In this document: positions 10,380 to 21,959 of the stretch, piece after piece | Numbering within the stretch: the stretch's first letter is position 1 | How the letters are laid out: every line of letters starts with the position of its first letter | Source of the DNA: Muscardinus avellanarius | Lineage: Eukaryota > Chordata > Mammalia > Rodentia > Gliridae | Assembly (NCBI GenBank): GCA_963383645.1 | Contig: OY726572.1 | Span: forward strand, 27,596,792-27,660,791 | Reading direction: 5' to 3' | DNA: 64,000 nucleotides | The notes under the pieces: generated by a model | Told to the model about the DNA's origin: nothing | What the model saw: the letters and a program-made list of their open reading frames with translations, nothing else | Databases searched by the model: none | Translations under genes and position numbers: made by a program

Positions 10380-11490
10380 AAAATATGTAGAAGACAAAAG
10401 ATGAGTTGACTAAGCCCTAATGAAGTAGAAAATAGTTATATTTTATTTAAATAACAATGAGCCCAGTAGCCTTTGGGGACACTTAATTTTTTTTGGTAAC
10501 TACAGCAGATATTTAACAATGGCCTTGAAATGGTGTCCTTGTTCCACAGCCAGTGAAGTTTTTCTGTTCTAGCAGATGGTAATTTAATTTAAATTGGCCT
10601 AAAAAGGGATACTTTTGTTTTTCTTAGCCAAGGTGATGATTCCAGGAAGACAAACCCCCATAGAATGTTAATTCTGGCAGTTTATATTTTTCATATAATC
10701 TTAATTGGAAGGATCCTGAATAATGACTGCAGGTTGACCAATAAACACTTCCCAGGTGGGAAAGATCTACCTGGAATTGTTGTTAATGATGTCAAGGGCT
10801 CCAGTCTCTTCTACAGCTGTAAACTGCCATAAATCCCAACTTCTTTTGGTGCCTTATGCTAGGAAGACCCATTTTCCCTCTACTACCACAGGACCCCTAA
10901 GCATTTTTGAATAACCACTATTTTATATTTATGTTTCCTTGAGGGCTCTCCTGTGCCAATAACAGCATCTGCTCCCACCGTTGGAAGGGCATTAAAGCGG
11001 GAGCTTCTCTTGGCATTGTGTGATCTATGGTGGACCTGTCTTATCGACTGCATTTTAATGAGTTTCTCTTTTCTTTGCTTCTGAGAAGTGTTTTCTGCAT
11101 CGTGGCTTTGACAGATAGAGGTGCCCACTAGCTGTGCTCATAAATTCAGAAGATAATTAGCTTACAGGTATGAAATAATACAGAACATTTTCTTTATGCA
11201 CATTTATTTCTATCAAAAGAGGAAGATTTGCTTTTTGCCAGAAAGGGCAGGCCGAGTTGGTTGGGTTCTTTGTTTGAATATGGAATGACATCTGGCTGGG
11301 CTTCCATGTATGCTTATTCATTTTCAGATAAGAAGACTTTTATCTATTATGTAACTTAGGCCACATAAAATACTTTTAGATAAAACAATTCTGTAAGTCC
11401 AAGCTGTCTTTTGAAACTATCCTTTGTTTTGTGGAAATTTTATTTCTGAAATAACATTTATAACCTTGCAATAAATGACTTCTTTTTCTC
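10380..11490. other. Unique non-coding DNA
   Basis: About 1.1 kb without recognised repeats. A minus-strand 81-codon open frame at 10883-11128 has no family I recognise, so it is not called. Confidence 0.45.
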
Positions 11491-11497
11491 TTTCTTA

Positions 11498-11923
11498 TTT
11501 TTTTTTCCAGGTCTGAACATGGAACCCAGGGGCATTCGGCCTCCGAGCTATACCCCCTGCCCTATTTTTTTTTTTTTTTGGTGGTACTGGGGTTCCTGGA
11601 AGCCCTGCTACCTCTGGGCTACACTCCCAGACCTATTTTTACATTTTTATTTGGAAACAGGGTCTCTTAAGCCAGTGCGCGCAGCTGGCTTCGAACCTGC
11701 GCGATCCTCCTGTCTCTGCCTCCCAAGCGCGGGGATTACAAGCGTGCGCCACCACGCCCGGCCCCCCTGCCCTATTTTTTATTCTTTTTATTTTTTTGAA
11801 ACAGGGTCTCACTAAGTTGCAGAAGGCCTCACTAAGAAGCTGAGGCTGTCTGCAAACCATGATCCTCTGGTCTCAGCCTCCCGAATGCTGGGATTACAAG
11901 CGTGTGCCACCACGCCCAGCTTA
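11498..11923 (-). repeat. Older B1-dID SINE split by a younger SINE
   Basis: The ID arm complement (GGAACCCAGGGGCATTCGGC) and part of the linker lie left of the insertion. The B1 arm, ending GTGCCACCACGCCCAGC, lies to the right. The two halves join across a target-site duplication. Confidence 0.9.
11566..11762 (-). repeat. Young B1-dID SINE, type G, nested
   Basis: It lies inside an older SINE and is flanked by a 17-bp direct repeat, CCCCCTGCCCTATTTTT, at 11553-11569 and 11763-11779. The right-arm complement reads GGGGTTCCTGGAAGCCC. The B1 arm ends CGTGCGCCACCACGCCCGGC with little divergence. Confidence 0.92.
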
Positions 11924-12067
11924 AATGACTTCTTAAAAAATTATTTCACAATGATCAAGATAGAAATCATGGAAATAAATGATTTAAGCATATGCATTTC
12001 CTAAATCTATCACTGTTTTATCCAAGGATCATCATATGGGTGTTGCCATGGAGTTTAAGTAATAAAG

Positions 12068-12305
12068 GAGCTGGGCATGGTGGTGCGTCTCTGTCATTTC
12101 AGTACTTGGGAGGTTGTGACAGGAGGATTGCAGATTTGAGGACTGGCCTATTCAAGTAACAAGACTCTCTCAGCAACCTAGTGAGACCCTGTTTCAAAAC
12201 AACAACAACAAAAAAATAAAATAGGGCTAGAGGTGTAGCTTGGAGGTAGAAGAGGTAGAATGCCCCAGGGTTCAATCCCTAGTAACACACACACATACAC
12301 ACACG
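12068..12305 (+). repeat. B1-dID SINE
   Basis: Starts AGCTGGGCATGGTGGTGCG. The right arm has a short internal duplication (GGTAGAAGAGGTAGAATGCC). Tail is CA/TA-rich. Confidence 0.87.
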
Positions 12306-12989
12306 CAATACACATAGGAATTTTTGTCCCCCTTAGAAAGTAACTTGGGGTGGTTGCTCCCTATGTTTTCACACAACAGCAGTTCAGAGAACTATTAATG
12401 GATTCAAAGGAGAAAGAAAAAAAAAAAACATGGTGAGGAGAGCTCATAGCCCAGTGATTTATGAAGCAGGTTAAGTAAATATAACATTTTCTTTATCGTG
12501 AGTTTTCACATACCCTTAAAAGGTTAATGAGGATTAAAGTCTTCAAGAGGCCAGTCATGTTGTATTACGCTTCCCAAAGTGATTTAAATTCCCGTTTTCC
12601 TAACACACCATTTTTTGGAGCTCATGCTCGATCACAGACACTTGGGAACGTGCTGGCCTAGAATGACTCCTTAGTACTTCACTGCAAAGCACGAGGCCCC
12701 GAAGAGGGGCCAGATGTGGCCAGCGTCGTGCAGGTGCAGATCCAGAGCAGGAAGCATTCCTCTCCTTCTCTGTTTCAGTTTTCCATGATTTTATACCAGC
12801 TCTACTTGGTTTTGCTTCCTCATAGAAAGACCACCAGTAGAGCAGTTCCTATGTAGTTTCTTGTTCTAACATAACTTTTAAATTAGATTTTTATGTCCAT
12901 ATGTTGTAATAGCAATCTTTATATATGTTCATATTACTTGTTTATATTTCTCTTATGGTAAAAACATATAATTTACCATATTAGCCATT
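12306..12989. other. Non-coding, nothing recognised
   Basis: No supportable gene or repeat recognised. Confidence 0.5.
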
Positions 12990-12992
12990 TTT

Positions 12993-13207
12993 TTGTATGT
13001 GTGTGTGTGTGGTGCTGGAGATTGAACCCAGGAACATTCTATCTCCAAGCTATACCCCCGGCCTTATTTTATTCTATATTTGGAAACAGGGTCTTGCTAA
13101 GTTGTTGATCGCCTCACTGAGTTGCTGAGGCTGTCTCTGAACCTGTGATTCTCCTGTCTCAGCCTTCCAAGTACTGGGATTATAGGCGTACACAAGCACA
13201 CCCAACT
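12993..13207 (-). repeat. B1-dID SINE with short TG tract
   Basis: A TG run is followed by GGTGCTGGAGATTGAACCCA and the B1 arm, ending near CAAGCACACCCAACTC. Confidence 0.83.
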
Positions 13208-13384
13208 CATATTAGCTGTTTTTAATTGTACAGTAGTGTTTAGTATATTTACATTGCTGAGAAATAAGTATCTGGAACTTTTTGCAATGTAGTTTTATAA
13301 AAATAGTCTTTGCTTTTAATTTTCCTCTTTTCCCCCACTGTAATTCTCTTGCCTCAGCAGTCCATGTACTATCCATAGTTCAAT

Positions 13385-13463
13385 CCATACTAGGGATTGA
13401 ACCCAGGGCCTCACGCATATTAAGTAAGCACCTATTCTACCACTGAGCAACACCCCAGCCCCT
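13385..13463 (-). repeat. ID SINE
   Basis: The complement of a classic single ID element: GGGATTGAACCCAGGGCCTC (B-box side) to TACCACTGAGCAACACCCC (A-box side). Confidence 0.82.
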
Positions 13464-13550
13464 ATTTTTCTTTTTTCAAGTACATATCATATTATTTAAT
13501 AAGTTTTCAAAATTTATGAATACATTTACATTCATAAACATAATTTATTG

Positions 13551-13730
13551 ATGCTGGGCATGGTGGCGCACACTTGGGAGGTAGAGACAGGAGGATCACG
13601 CAGGTTCGAAGCCAGCTGCTCGTGCTGGCTTAAGAGACCCTGTTTCCAAATAAGAAAGTATAAAAATAGGTCTGGGAGTGTAGCCTGGAGGTAGAAGTGT
13701 TTCCAGGAACCCCAGTACCACCAAAATAAA
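13551..13730 (+). repeat. B1-dID SINE, type G
   Basis: GCTGGGCATGGTGGCGCACA start, with a ~14-base deletion after CACACTTG. The right arm reads GGTAGAAGTGTTTCCAGGAA. Confidence 0.85.
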
Positions 13731-13957
13731 ATCCATAATTTATTGATGATATTTCAATTTATGATAATGCTTATACAATTTTTAGATAGACTTTGTTTCT
13801 TAGAGCTGTTTTAAGTTTACGGCAAAATTAAGTAGGAGGTACAGGGGCCTCCAGCTATTTTCTGGCCCCACATATATACAGCCTCCCCTACTATCTCTGT
13901 CTCTATAATTTGTATTTTCTAGAAAGCTATTAATTAGAGTCAAATAGTATATCAGCT

Positions 13958-14177
13958 TTTTTTTTTGTGTGTGTGTGGTATTAGGAATGGAACCCAGGGG
14001 CATTTTACCTCTGAGCTACACCTCAGCCTTATTTTTTATTCTTTATTTTGAAACAGGGTCTCACTGAGTTGCCAAGGGCTTCACTAAGTAGTAGCTGAGG
14101 CTGTCTGTGAACCGTGATCCTCCTTGCTCAGCCTCCCAAATGTTGGGATTACAAGTGTGTGCCACCATGCCCGGCCC
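13958..14177 (-). repeat. B1-dID SINE, type M
   Basis: T/TG run, ID complement GGAATGGAACCCAGGGGCAT, B1 arm ending GTGCCACCATGCCCGGCC. Confidence 0.88.
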
Positions 14178-14179
14178 CA

Positions 14180-14625
14180 GATTAGCTTTTTTTCACTTAG
14201 TAATTTCCACTTGAAATTTCTTCATGTCTTTTCATGGCTTGAGAGCTCATTTCCTTTTAGCACCGAATAATATTCCATTGTCTGGATATGTCACAGTTTA
14301 TCTACCTTACCAGCTGAAGGACACCTGGTTGCTTCCCATCTAGGGCAATTATGAATAAAGCCGCTATAAACATCTTTAAGCAGGTTCTTGTGTGGACCTA
14401 CATTTTCCACTCATTTGGGCAGGTATCAAGAAGCACGAGTGCTAGATCATATGGTAAAAGTATGTTTAATTTTGTAAGGAACTGTCAAATCATCTTCCAA
14501 AGTGGCCGTACATTTTTTTGTTCTTGGAAACCATTGAGAGCTCCTTACAACTTTGTTAACATTTGGTGGGATCAGTGTTTTTTTGTGGATTTTGGACATG
14601 CTAATAGATGTATATATAAATTTTA
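14180..14625 (-). mobile_element. Old L1 3' UTR, antisense
   Basis: The runs AATAATATTCCATTGTCTGG, CAATTATGAATAAAGCCGCT and TCTTCCAAAGTGGCCGTAC are the reverse complement of ancient L1 3' ends. The 91-codon open frame on the plus strand here is antisense L1, not a gene. Confidence 0.75.
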
Positions 14626-14801
14626 GATTTATTTAAATTTTTATGATGTGGTTTTAGCACTTAAACAAAAATAAGGAAAATAACCCAAAATCTACTAGAT
14701 TTACTTTTTTACACTTTTTATAATTTCTAATTGCTGGTGAACACTTTAACTCTCTCACTCATTTCTTTTGGTATAGGCCTCTATTTAAAATAAAACTATG
14801 C

Positions 14802-14985
14802 CGGGCGTGGTGGCGCACGCTTGTAATCCCCGCGCTTGGGAGGTAGAGACAGGAGGATCGCGCTGGTTCGGAGCCAGCCTCGCTGGTTTAAGAGACCCTG
14901 TTTCCAAATAAAAAAAATATAAAATAGGTCTGGGAGTGTAGCCCGGAGGTAGAAGGGCTTCCAGAAACTCCAGTACCACCAAAAT
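14802..14985 (+). repeat. B1-dID SINE, type G
   Basis: GCCGGGCGTGGTGGCGCACG start, right arm GGTAGAAGGGCTTCCAGAAA. Its tail is followed by a TAA array. Confidence 0.9.
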
Positions 14986-14995
14986 AATTAATAAT

Positions 14996-15030
<35 letters not shown>

Positions 15031-15031
15031 T
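14983..15031. repeat. (TAA)n microsatellite
   Basis: About 15 AAT/TAA units at the tail of the type G SINE. Confidence 0.95.
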
Positions 15032-15040
15032 AAAACTACA

Positions 15041-15250
15041 GCTAGGTGTGGTGGCACGTGCCTGTAATCCCAGCACGTGGAAGGCTGAGACAAGGAGGGT
15101 CACAGGTTTGAAGCCAGCCTCAGCAACTCAGTGAGGCTCACATTAACTTAGTGAGACCCTGTTTCCAAATAAAAAATAAAATTGGACTGGAGGTGTTGCT
15201 TGGAGGTAGAATGCCCCCGGATTCAATCTCCAGTACCTCATAAATAAAAT
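15041..15250 (+). repeat. B1-dID SINE
   Basis: AGCTAGGTGTGGTGGCACGT start; right arm GGAGGTAGAATGCCCCCGGA. Middle member of three + SINEs in a row. Confidence 0.87.
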
Positions 15251-15261
15251 ACAGTAAGACC

Positions 15262-15470
15262 GTAGCCAGGCATGAGGGTGTATGCCTGTAATCCCAGTAC
15301 TTGGGAAGTTAAGATAGGAGGATTGCAGGTTCAAAGCCAGCCTCAGCAATTTAGTGAGACTCTATTTCAAAAAAATAAAATAAAATAGGGCTGGCGTGTA
15401 GCTTGGATGTAAAATGCCCCTGTGTTCAACTCCCAGTACCACACACATACACACAAAAACCCCCGCAAAA
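15262..15470 (+). repeat. B1-dID SINE
   Basis: TAGCCAGGCATGAGGGTGTA start; the right arm contains GTAAAATGCCCCTGTGTTC. Third of the tandem trio. Confidence 0.85.
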
Positions 15471-15569
15471 CAAACAAAAAATCCTGCTATATCGTGATTT
15501 ATTAATTATATAATTATGTTTTTACTTCACATTATAAGGGATAAAGATTTAACATTTTATATATTTTTG

Positions 15570-15747
15570 TGTGGTTCTGGGGATTGAACCCAGGGTTGCT
15601 CTACCCCTGAGCTGCACCCCCAACCCTTTTAATTGTCATCTTGAAACAGGGTCTTGCTGTGTTGCCTGGGCTGGCCTTGAATTTGTGATCCTCCCGGATC
15701 CGTCTCCCAAGTCCTGGAATTACAGAAGTGCACCTCTCTGCCCGGCT
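15570..15747 (-). repeat. B1-dID SINE, old
   Basis: ID complement GGGGATTGAACCCAGGGTTG; the B1 arm has the less modified TTGCCTGGGCTGGCCTTGAA. Confidence 0.82.
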
Positions 15748-15942
15748 GAAGATTTAACATTTTAAAACTATGCTTTCCTCTCAGCCTAATTTCATTACTT
15801 ACTTTCCCTGTTTATGTTTATTTTTCTGTGCATTTGTTGTTTATCCTGAAATTAATAATAGCCTTGCTTTTTATTTGCTTTATTTTTTATGTATATACAA
15901 ATGTATGAAATATTTATGCAAACATATACTTATTTATTTGTT

Positions 15943-16155
15943 TTTTTGTGTGTGGTATTGGAGATTGAACCCAGGAGCATTCTGCCTTTGAGCTCTACTC
16001 CTTGCCCCCTTTTATTTTATTTTTTTATTTTATAACAGGGTCTCACTAAGATACAGAGGACCTCACTAAGTTGCTGAAGCTGGCTGTGAACCTGCAATAC
16101 TCCTGTTCCAGCCTCTCAAGTACTGAGATCATAAGCATGTGCCACCATACTTGGC
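15943..16155 (-). repeat. B1-dID SINE
   Basis: GGAGATTGAACCCAGGAGCA (ID side) to GTGCCACCATACTTGGC (B1 side). Confidence 0.85.
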
Positions 16156-16208
16156 TGCAAATATATTCACATACCCATGAATAAGATGCATACTGAAATA
16201 TACATGAG

Positions 16209-16407
16209 AGCCGGGCGTGGTGGCGCACACTTGTAATCCCCGCTCTTGGGAGGCAGAGACAGGAGGATTGTGCACGTTCGAAGCCAGTCTTCCTGGCTTA
16301 AGAGACCCTGTTTTCAAATAAAAATATAAAAATATAGGTGTCTGGGAGTGTAGCCCGGAGGTAGAAGGGTTTCCAGGAACCCCAGTACCACAAAAAAAAA
16401 AAAAAAA
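16209..16407 (+). repeat. B1-dID SINE, type G
   Basis: GAGCCGGGCGTGGTGGCGCA start; right arm GGTAGAAGGGTTTCCAGGAA and a long A tail, so young-looking. Confidence 0.9.
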
Positions 16408-16454
16408 GAGAGAGAGAAAGAAATATACACAAGAGATTAATTTGAAGGAATTCA

Positions 16455-16525
16455 CAGCATTGGGGATATAGCTCAGAGGTAAAGTGCTTGCCTAGCACAT
16501 GCTGGATCCAAGCACCACAAAAAAA
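16455..16525 (+). repeat. ID SINE
   Basis: GGGGATATAGCTCAGAGGTA followed by GTGCTTGCCTAGCACATGCT, close to the rodent ID consensus. A-tailed. Confidence 0.8.
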
Positions 16526-16539
16526 ACTCTAAAAAAACA

Positions 16540-16586
16540 ATAACAACGACGACGACAACAACAACAACAGCAACAACAACAACAAC
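16540..16586. repeat. (CAA)n microsatellite
   Basis: ACA/ACG triplet repeats at the tail of the ID element. Confidence 0.95.
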
Positions 16587-16737
16587 TGGGGGGGATTGAT
16601 TTGTGAAATTACTGTGGCTGCAAAAACTGGCCAAAGAAAAATGAGTTGGAGCCGGAGATGGAAGGCCATCTTCAGGCAGAATTCCTTCTTCCTCTGTGGA
16701 AGTCAGTCATTGTTTCCTTAAGACTTCCAACTAAAGC

Positions 16738-16872
16738 CAAAGTGGTGGGGTGCATCTGTAGTCCCAGCTCCTGGGGAAGCCTGACAGGGGAATTGCTTGA
16801 GCCCATAAGTTCAAGATCAGTCTCGGCAATATAGCAAGACCCTGCCTCAAAATAAAACAAAACAAAACCCCC
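16738..16872 (+). repeat. Old 7SL/B1-type monomer SINE
   Basis: CATCTGTAGTCCCAGCTCC and GCTTGAGCCCATAAGTTCAA are nearer the ancestral 7SL-like monomer than the local dimers. It ends in an AAAAC-rich tail and has no ID arm. Confidence 0.75.
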
Positions 16873-17039
16873 AAAAAGAAACCCTCCAACTGTCCAGCTG
16901 GTTGGATGAATTGCATTCATATTTTGAAAGGTGAACTGCCTTACTCACTCTACCAACTAGAAATGTCTACCCTGGCATTTGATCAAATATCTGGGTGCTG
17001 TGGCCTACACAGGTTGACACGTATAATTAACCATCACAT

Positions 17040-17345
17040 TTATGTGAGTGGAATCATCATATATTATTATTTTGTGTCTGGCTTATTTCTCTTAACATAA
17101 TTGTATCAAGATTCTTCCATGTTGTAGCATGTGTTAGAATTTCCTTCCTTTGGGGGATGAGTAATATTACAGTATATATGCATACTATATTTTGTTTATC
17201 TATTCATCTGTTGATGAACCCTTGGGTTGTGGCCACATTTTAGCTATTGTCAACAGAGCTGCTATGAAGCAGGGCTTAAAATACCTCTTTGAGTCCTCGC
17301 TTTCAATTCTTTCAGGCATGTAACTGGAAGTAGAATTGCATGGCT
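17040..17345 (-). mobile_element. Old L1 3' UTR, antisense
   Basis: TTCTTCCATGTTGTAGCATG and TCATCTGTTGATGAACCCTT are the complements of an ancient L1 3' UTR. Confidence 0.75.
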
Positions 17346-17538
17346 CTCACCTGTTTTTAACTTTGAAAGCTATTAGTTGGATATTAGACTTTTCTGGTTC
17401 TCTAATTTTCTTATCTTTTTTCCCTCCTGTTTGCTGTTCATATTATGGCTTTCTGGAAGTTTTTCTTTATCATGACTGTTGACTCTTCTTCCTTTCTACT
17501 TTTCTTTTTTCCCTTTATGATTTTTCAACTTCAGTAGT

Positions 17539-19225
17539 ACTTTAAAAAAATTATTAGTGCATTGTAGTCATATATCTTAAGGGGATACAAGATGGTGGAG
17601 ACACACATGCACACATCACCCAATTAGCCCTTACCCAATTCCTGCCCCACTCCCTCCTTCTTATGCTTGGCTTAGTGATTGACTTTGATATATTTGCGAA
17701 AGTACACCATGTCCATTAGAGGATTTGCCTCTTCCCACCTCCCATCCTCTCAGGTTGCCTTATTTGCTCATCTATAGAATCTCCTTCTTCATCAGAGTTC
17801 CTCCTATGACCAATTTTTCCCTAGCTTTCACATATTAGAGAGAGCATCCGAATTCTTATTTTTTGTGACTGACTAATATCACTTAGCATAATGTCCTCCA
17901 GTTCCATCTATTTCCTTGTAAATGACATAATTGTGGGTTTTTTTTATGGCTGAGTAAAATTCCATTCTGTACATATCCCACAGTTTTGTAATCCATTCAT
18001 CTGTTGATGGACATCTTGGCTGGTTCCATAGTTGGCAATGATGAATTGTGCAGCTATGAACATAGATATACATGCATTAGTTTGGTAGTTTTGTTTCCTT
18101 TCTTTTGGGTAGATACCCAGAAGTGGTATTGCTGGGTCATATGGTTAGCTCATTCCCATTTTTCTGAGGATCCACCATACTGTTTTCCAAAGTGCATGCA
18201 CTAATTTACAATCTCACCAACAATGTATTAGAGTTCCCTCTTCTCCACATCCTCGCCAGCATCTGTTGTTTTTTGTTTTGAATGATTGCCATTCTAGTTG
18301 GAGTTAGGTGAAATCTCAGGGTATTTTGACTTGCATTTCTCTGATTTCTAGTGATGCTGAGCATTTTTTTCATGCATTTATTGGCCATTTGAATTTCTTC
18401 CTCCATGAAGTGTCTATTTAATTCACTTGCCAATTTTTTAATTGGGCTTTTTGTTTTCTTAGTGCTGAGTTCTTGAGTTCTCTGCATATTCAAGATATTA
18501 GTCCTCTATTGGAGGAGTAGGTGGCAAAAATCTTCTCCCATTCTTTTAGCTGTCTGTACAGAAGCTCTTCAGTTTCATGCAATCCCACGTATTGATTTGC
18601 CTTTTAGTTTATTGTGCCTTCAGAGTCATTTTGAGAAAGTTTTTATCTGTGCCTATGTGTTGCAGTGTTGGACCTAGGCCCTCTTCAAGGAGCCTTAAGG
18701 TCTCTGGTCTAATTTCCAAGTATTTGACCCATCTTGAGTTGACTCTTGTGCAGGGTGAGAAAGTGAGATTTATTTCCATTTTCTGCATATGGCTAATCAG
18801 TTTTGCCAACACCATTTGTTGAACAGGCTTTTTTTCCAGTGTATGTTTTTGGCCCCTTTATCAAAAATCAATTGGCTCTAAGTGTGTGGATTTGTTTCTG
18901 AATCTATTCTGCACCATTGGTCTATGTATCTGTTTTTGTGCCAGTACCATACTGTTTTTATTATTATGGCTTTGTGGTATAGTTTAAAAGCAGGTATTAT
19001 GATTTCTCCTGCATGTTTTTTTGTTGCTGGGAACTACTTTGGCTATTCTGTTTTTTTTGTTGTTACCAATGAATTTAAGGACTGATTTTTCTATGTGAGA
19101 GAATGACCTTGGTAATTAAATGGGTATTGCATTGAATTGGTAGATCACTTTTGGAAGTATGGCCATTTTGATGATTTTTTTTATCATTTTCAAGTAATCA
19201 AAGATACTTTCTAGTTCCATGTCTT
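17539..19225 (-). mobile_element. L1 fragment (3' UTR and ORF2 C-terminal part), antisense
   Basis: The plus strand begins with the complement of the squirrel-type L1 3' UTR (ATTAGTGCATTGTAGTCATA, CACCCAATTAGCCCTTACCC). It continues into the complement of the ORF2 end: TTGCCATTCTAGTTGGAGTT, CACCATTTGTTGAACAGGC, CATACTGTTTTTATTATTAT. About 1.7 kb is present and 5'-truncated. Short open frames on both strands are remnants, and no long ORF2 frame remains. It inserted next to an older L1 end at 17040-17345. Confidence 0.85.
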
Positions 19226-19419
19226 AGTCAAATTTGAATCTTCCTCTTTTTTTCTAGCTCATGCTGCTGCCTGGCCCTTTTATTCTTTAATGTGGGAATA
19301 TCATTCTAATCCCTCTCCATTTCAGGATGGGAATTCTGTGAAGGGATGGAAGGAGAGTCAGAGACCTATCTATGGTGACAATAGAGTCAAGGTGTGTGGC
19401 TTCTTGTAAGTAATGCTTA

Positions 19420-19797
19420 TATATGATAGAGTATATATATTATATATAGTGTATATATACTACCATATATGTATACACTACCATATATATGTAGTATATG
19501 CATATCTATGTATGTACTATCATATATATGTATATACTACATATACATGTATACGTACATATATACATGTATATATGTATATATACTACCATATATGTAT
19601 ATACTACCATATATATGTATATACTACATATACATACATATGGTAGTTTATACATAGATGGTAGTGTATACATCTATGGTAGTGTATACATATATGGTAG
19701 TATATATACACTATATATATTTATATATACACATACAAATATATACACAAGTATATATATACAAATATGTGTGTATATACTATATGCATATACATAG
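19420..19797. repeat. TA/ATAC-rich low-complexity array
   Basis: Nearly 380 bp of TATATA, ATGTAT and CTACCATATATG units with a higher-order ~40-50 bp periodicity. The Tyr/Ile-rich frames across it are artefacts. Confidence 0.92.
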
Positions 19798-19814
19798 ATT
19801 TATTTTATTTTATT

Positions 19815-19895
19815 TTGGTTGTGCTGGGGATTAAACCTAGTGCCTAGCAATTGCTAGACAAGCACTCTCCCCCTGAGCTATACCTCCAGCCCCTG
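19815..19895 (-). repeat. ID SINE
   Basis: GGGGATTAAACCTAGTGCCT to CCTGAGCTATACCTCCAGCC is the complement of a single ID element. Confidence 0.8.
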
Positions 19896-19899
19896 CCTT

Positions 19900-21530
19900 A
19901 TATATTTTAAACTAAGTTGTTTATATATTTTGCAATTTCATACCATATGAAATATTAGTATTTTACACAATCATAATGCAAAAATTCAGTTGTGTTGAAG
20001 CATCTGTTGTTCTGAAGACATGTCCACACATCTCTGCAACCCTGTCACTCTCCAACAGGGTTAGTACATCCTCCTGCCCTGTGTGCTTCTCATATCAGGC
20101 TACGCTGGACCCATTGGTTGCCTTGTCTATCTCCCCAGTCAACAAGCTCCTTGAAGGGCCTTCTTACCTCATGATGTCCTCAGTGTTCTAGTATCACTAA
20201 ACACATTTTTGTTGAACTGAAGAAAAGATTTCAGAGGCCATATGTCAAAGATTCAGTAAAAAAAAAAAGTCCTTAAAGTGAATGTTGACTCCAGAAGGGA
20301 GACTTTGTCTTTTGGGGGGCATCTCCTTAGCCCTGGCTAGGCTCTCTGTTCCATCTGCTTTTGTCCTGCCCCAGTGAGTAGGAGACGGGGTGGCAAAGTT
20401 TTGTACTGTCAGCTCAGTGCTGTCTCTGCTGCGCAGGCATTAGACTACATGCTCAGAACATTGTCCTCCCAGTGAGATTCCAAGCTCAGTGATCCTGCTC
20501 AGTACCTAAAGGGTTGTTGGAATCTGACCTCTAGATACACAAAGGATTACCATATTGTGAAAAAAAAATCACTCTGAAAATAAAAGATAATGAGACAGGC
20601 TAGTTTGTCAATATTTGGTCCACATGTCTAAGAGTCATATTTTTAGGCCACAAAAGTGTGTGGTATGTTTTATTGGTCTTATCTTCCTGCCAAGCTCTAT
20701 GAAATCAGAGTTTTATGGTGTTTGCCCTCTGTGTGAAGTAAATGATAGATAAACAGATGATCATTTCATTTCCTGGTGGAGACAAGCTGTGCTGGGCTTT
20801 ATTTCACCTAATCCACCACTGTAAGAAGGGCTTAAAGTGCAGAGTACTTCATTCTCTTTGGCACACATGAGCTGTAAACAGGTTTTCATGCGCTGTCTCT
20901 CCTTATTAAATTAGAGCCTTCTGATGGTTATAGGTTTGACTTCTCTTGTGGGGAACTTGGAAATCATTCTTTAAAGCTGTCTTTTGTATTTCTCAGACAC
21001 AATGGCACAGTATTACTTGGAATCACGTGGGACAGGGTGTTAATTAGTTTCATCTTATTACTACCATCAGTAGAAATGGCATTTTGGCTCACAACCTCAA
21101 GATAAGCTCTCTTCACTCTAGTCAAAACAGTGATCTCTGATCACCTCAGCCAGAAAAGAGGGTTTTCATCTTGATGCTACTCAAGAACTTTTTGTTGGTG
21201 CACTGCAAATAAAATTCCTTTGGTCTGGGAGACTTTATAGCAACATGCCTTTCCCAAGCCCCTTTATCCTTTATTTTGCTATTGATGGGACAACCTCACC
21301 TTGGTACAGCAGGATATTGATTTTCTCTTTCATGCACAGTCTGGGAAGTAGCTTTTGATTTTGGGAGCACTGAGCCTAATTGATGAGGTAATGTCAAGAC
21401 TCAGCAGTAGAGCAAGTGGGAGAAGGAAGAATCAGGGCTCACTCCACTGGGAATGACAAAAAGTCACTCCCCTCAGGCAATGGAGACACCCCTTTCATAA
21501 GCTACCTCCTTCATGGTCAGTTACTACTTA
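19900..21530. other. Unique non-coding DNA, ~1.6 kb
   Basis: The longest stretch without a recognised repeat in the left half. Open frames are under 75 codons and unrecognisable. It could be intronic or intergenic; the sequence gives no splice or promoter evidence. Confidence 0.45.
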
Positions 21531-21715
21531 ATTTTTTTTTAGTACTGTAGGTTGAACCTAGAAACATGCTATCTCGGAGATACACCCCTTGCCTTTTTCA
21601 TTTTTTAAAATTTGAAACAGTCTTCCTAAGTTGCCAAGGCTAGTCTTGAACCTTTGACCCTCCAGTCTCAGTCCCCCAAGTACTAGGATTAAAGGAATGT
21701 GTGGCCATGCCTGGC
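21530..21715 (-). repeat. B1-dID SINE, diverged
   Basis: T run, GTAGGTTGAACCTAGAAACA (ID side), ending GTGTGGCCATGCCTGGCAC. Confidence 0.8.
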
Positions 21716-21892
21716 ACTACTTTCTTAAATATAAAAGGAACTGGATGCAACCGGCTAAGGGGCCTGCCAATTTTTGTGCATGCACACAGCACTGAGCTCG
21801 TGGGTTTCGCTGAGGTACTGATGGAAAAGTTTCCAGCTTGGCAGATAGAAACAGTGCAGATACACTAAGCTGTGGAGTGAAAAAGGGCAGTG

Positions 21893-21952
21893 ACCCTCCC
21901 ACATGCATATACATGAGACGGTACCCTCCCACATGCATATACATGAGACGGT
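21893..21952. repeat. Perfect 30-bp tandem duplication
   Basis: Two identical 30-bp units starting ACCCTCCCACATGCATATAC (21893-21922 and 21923-21952). A recent local slippage or replication event. Confidence 0.97.
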
Positions 21953-21959
21953 AGGTTTC

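Noticed and set aside
10883..11128. 81-codon minus-strand frame in unique DNA, considered as a possible exon
   Set aside because: No recognisable family and no clear splice sites around it; could be tested by cross-species conservation.
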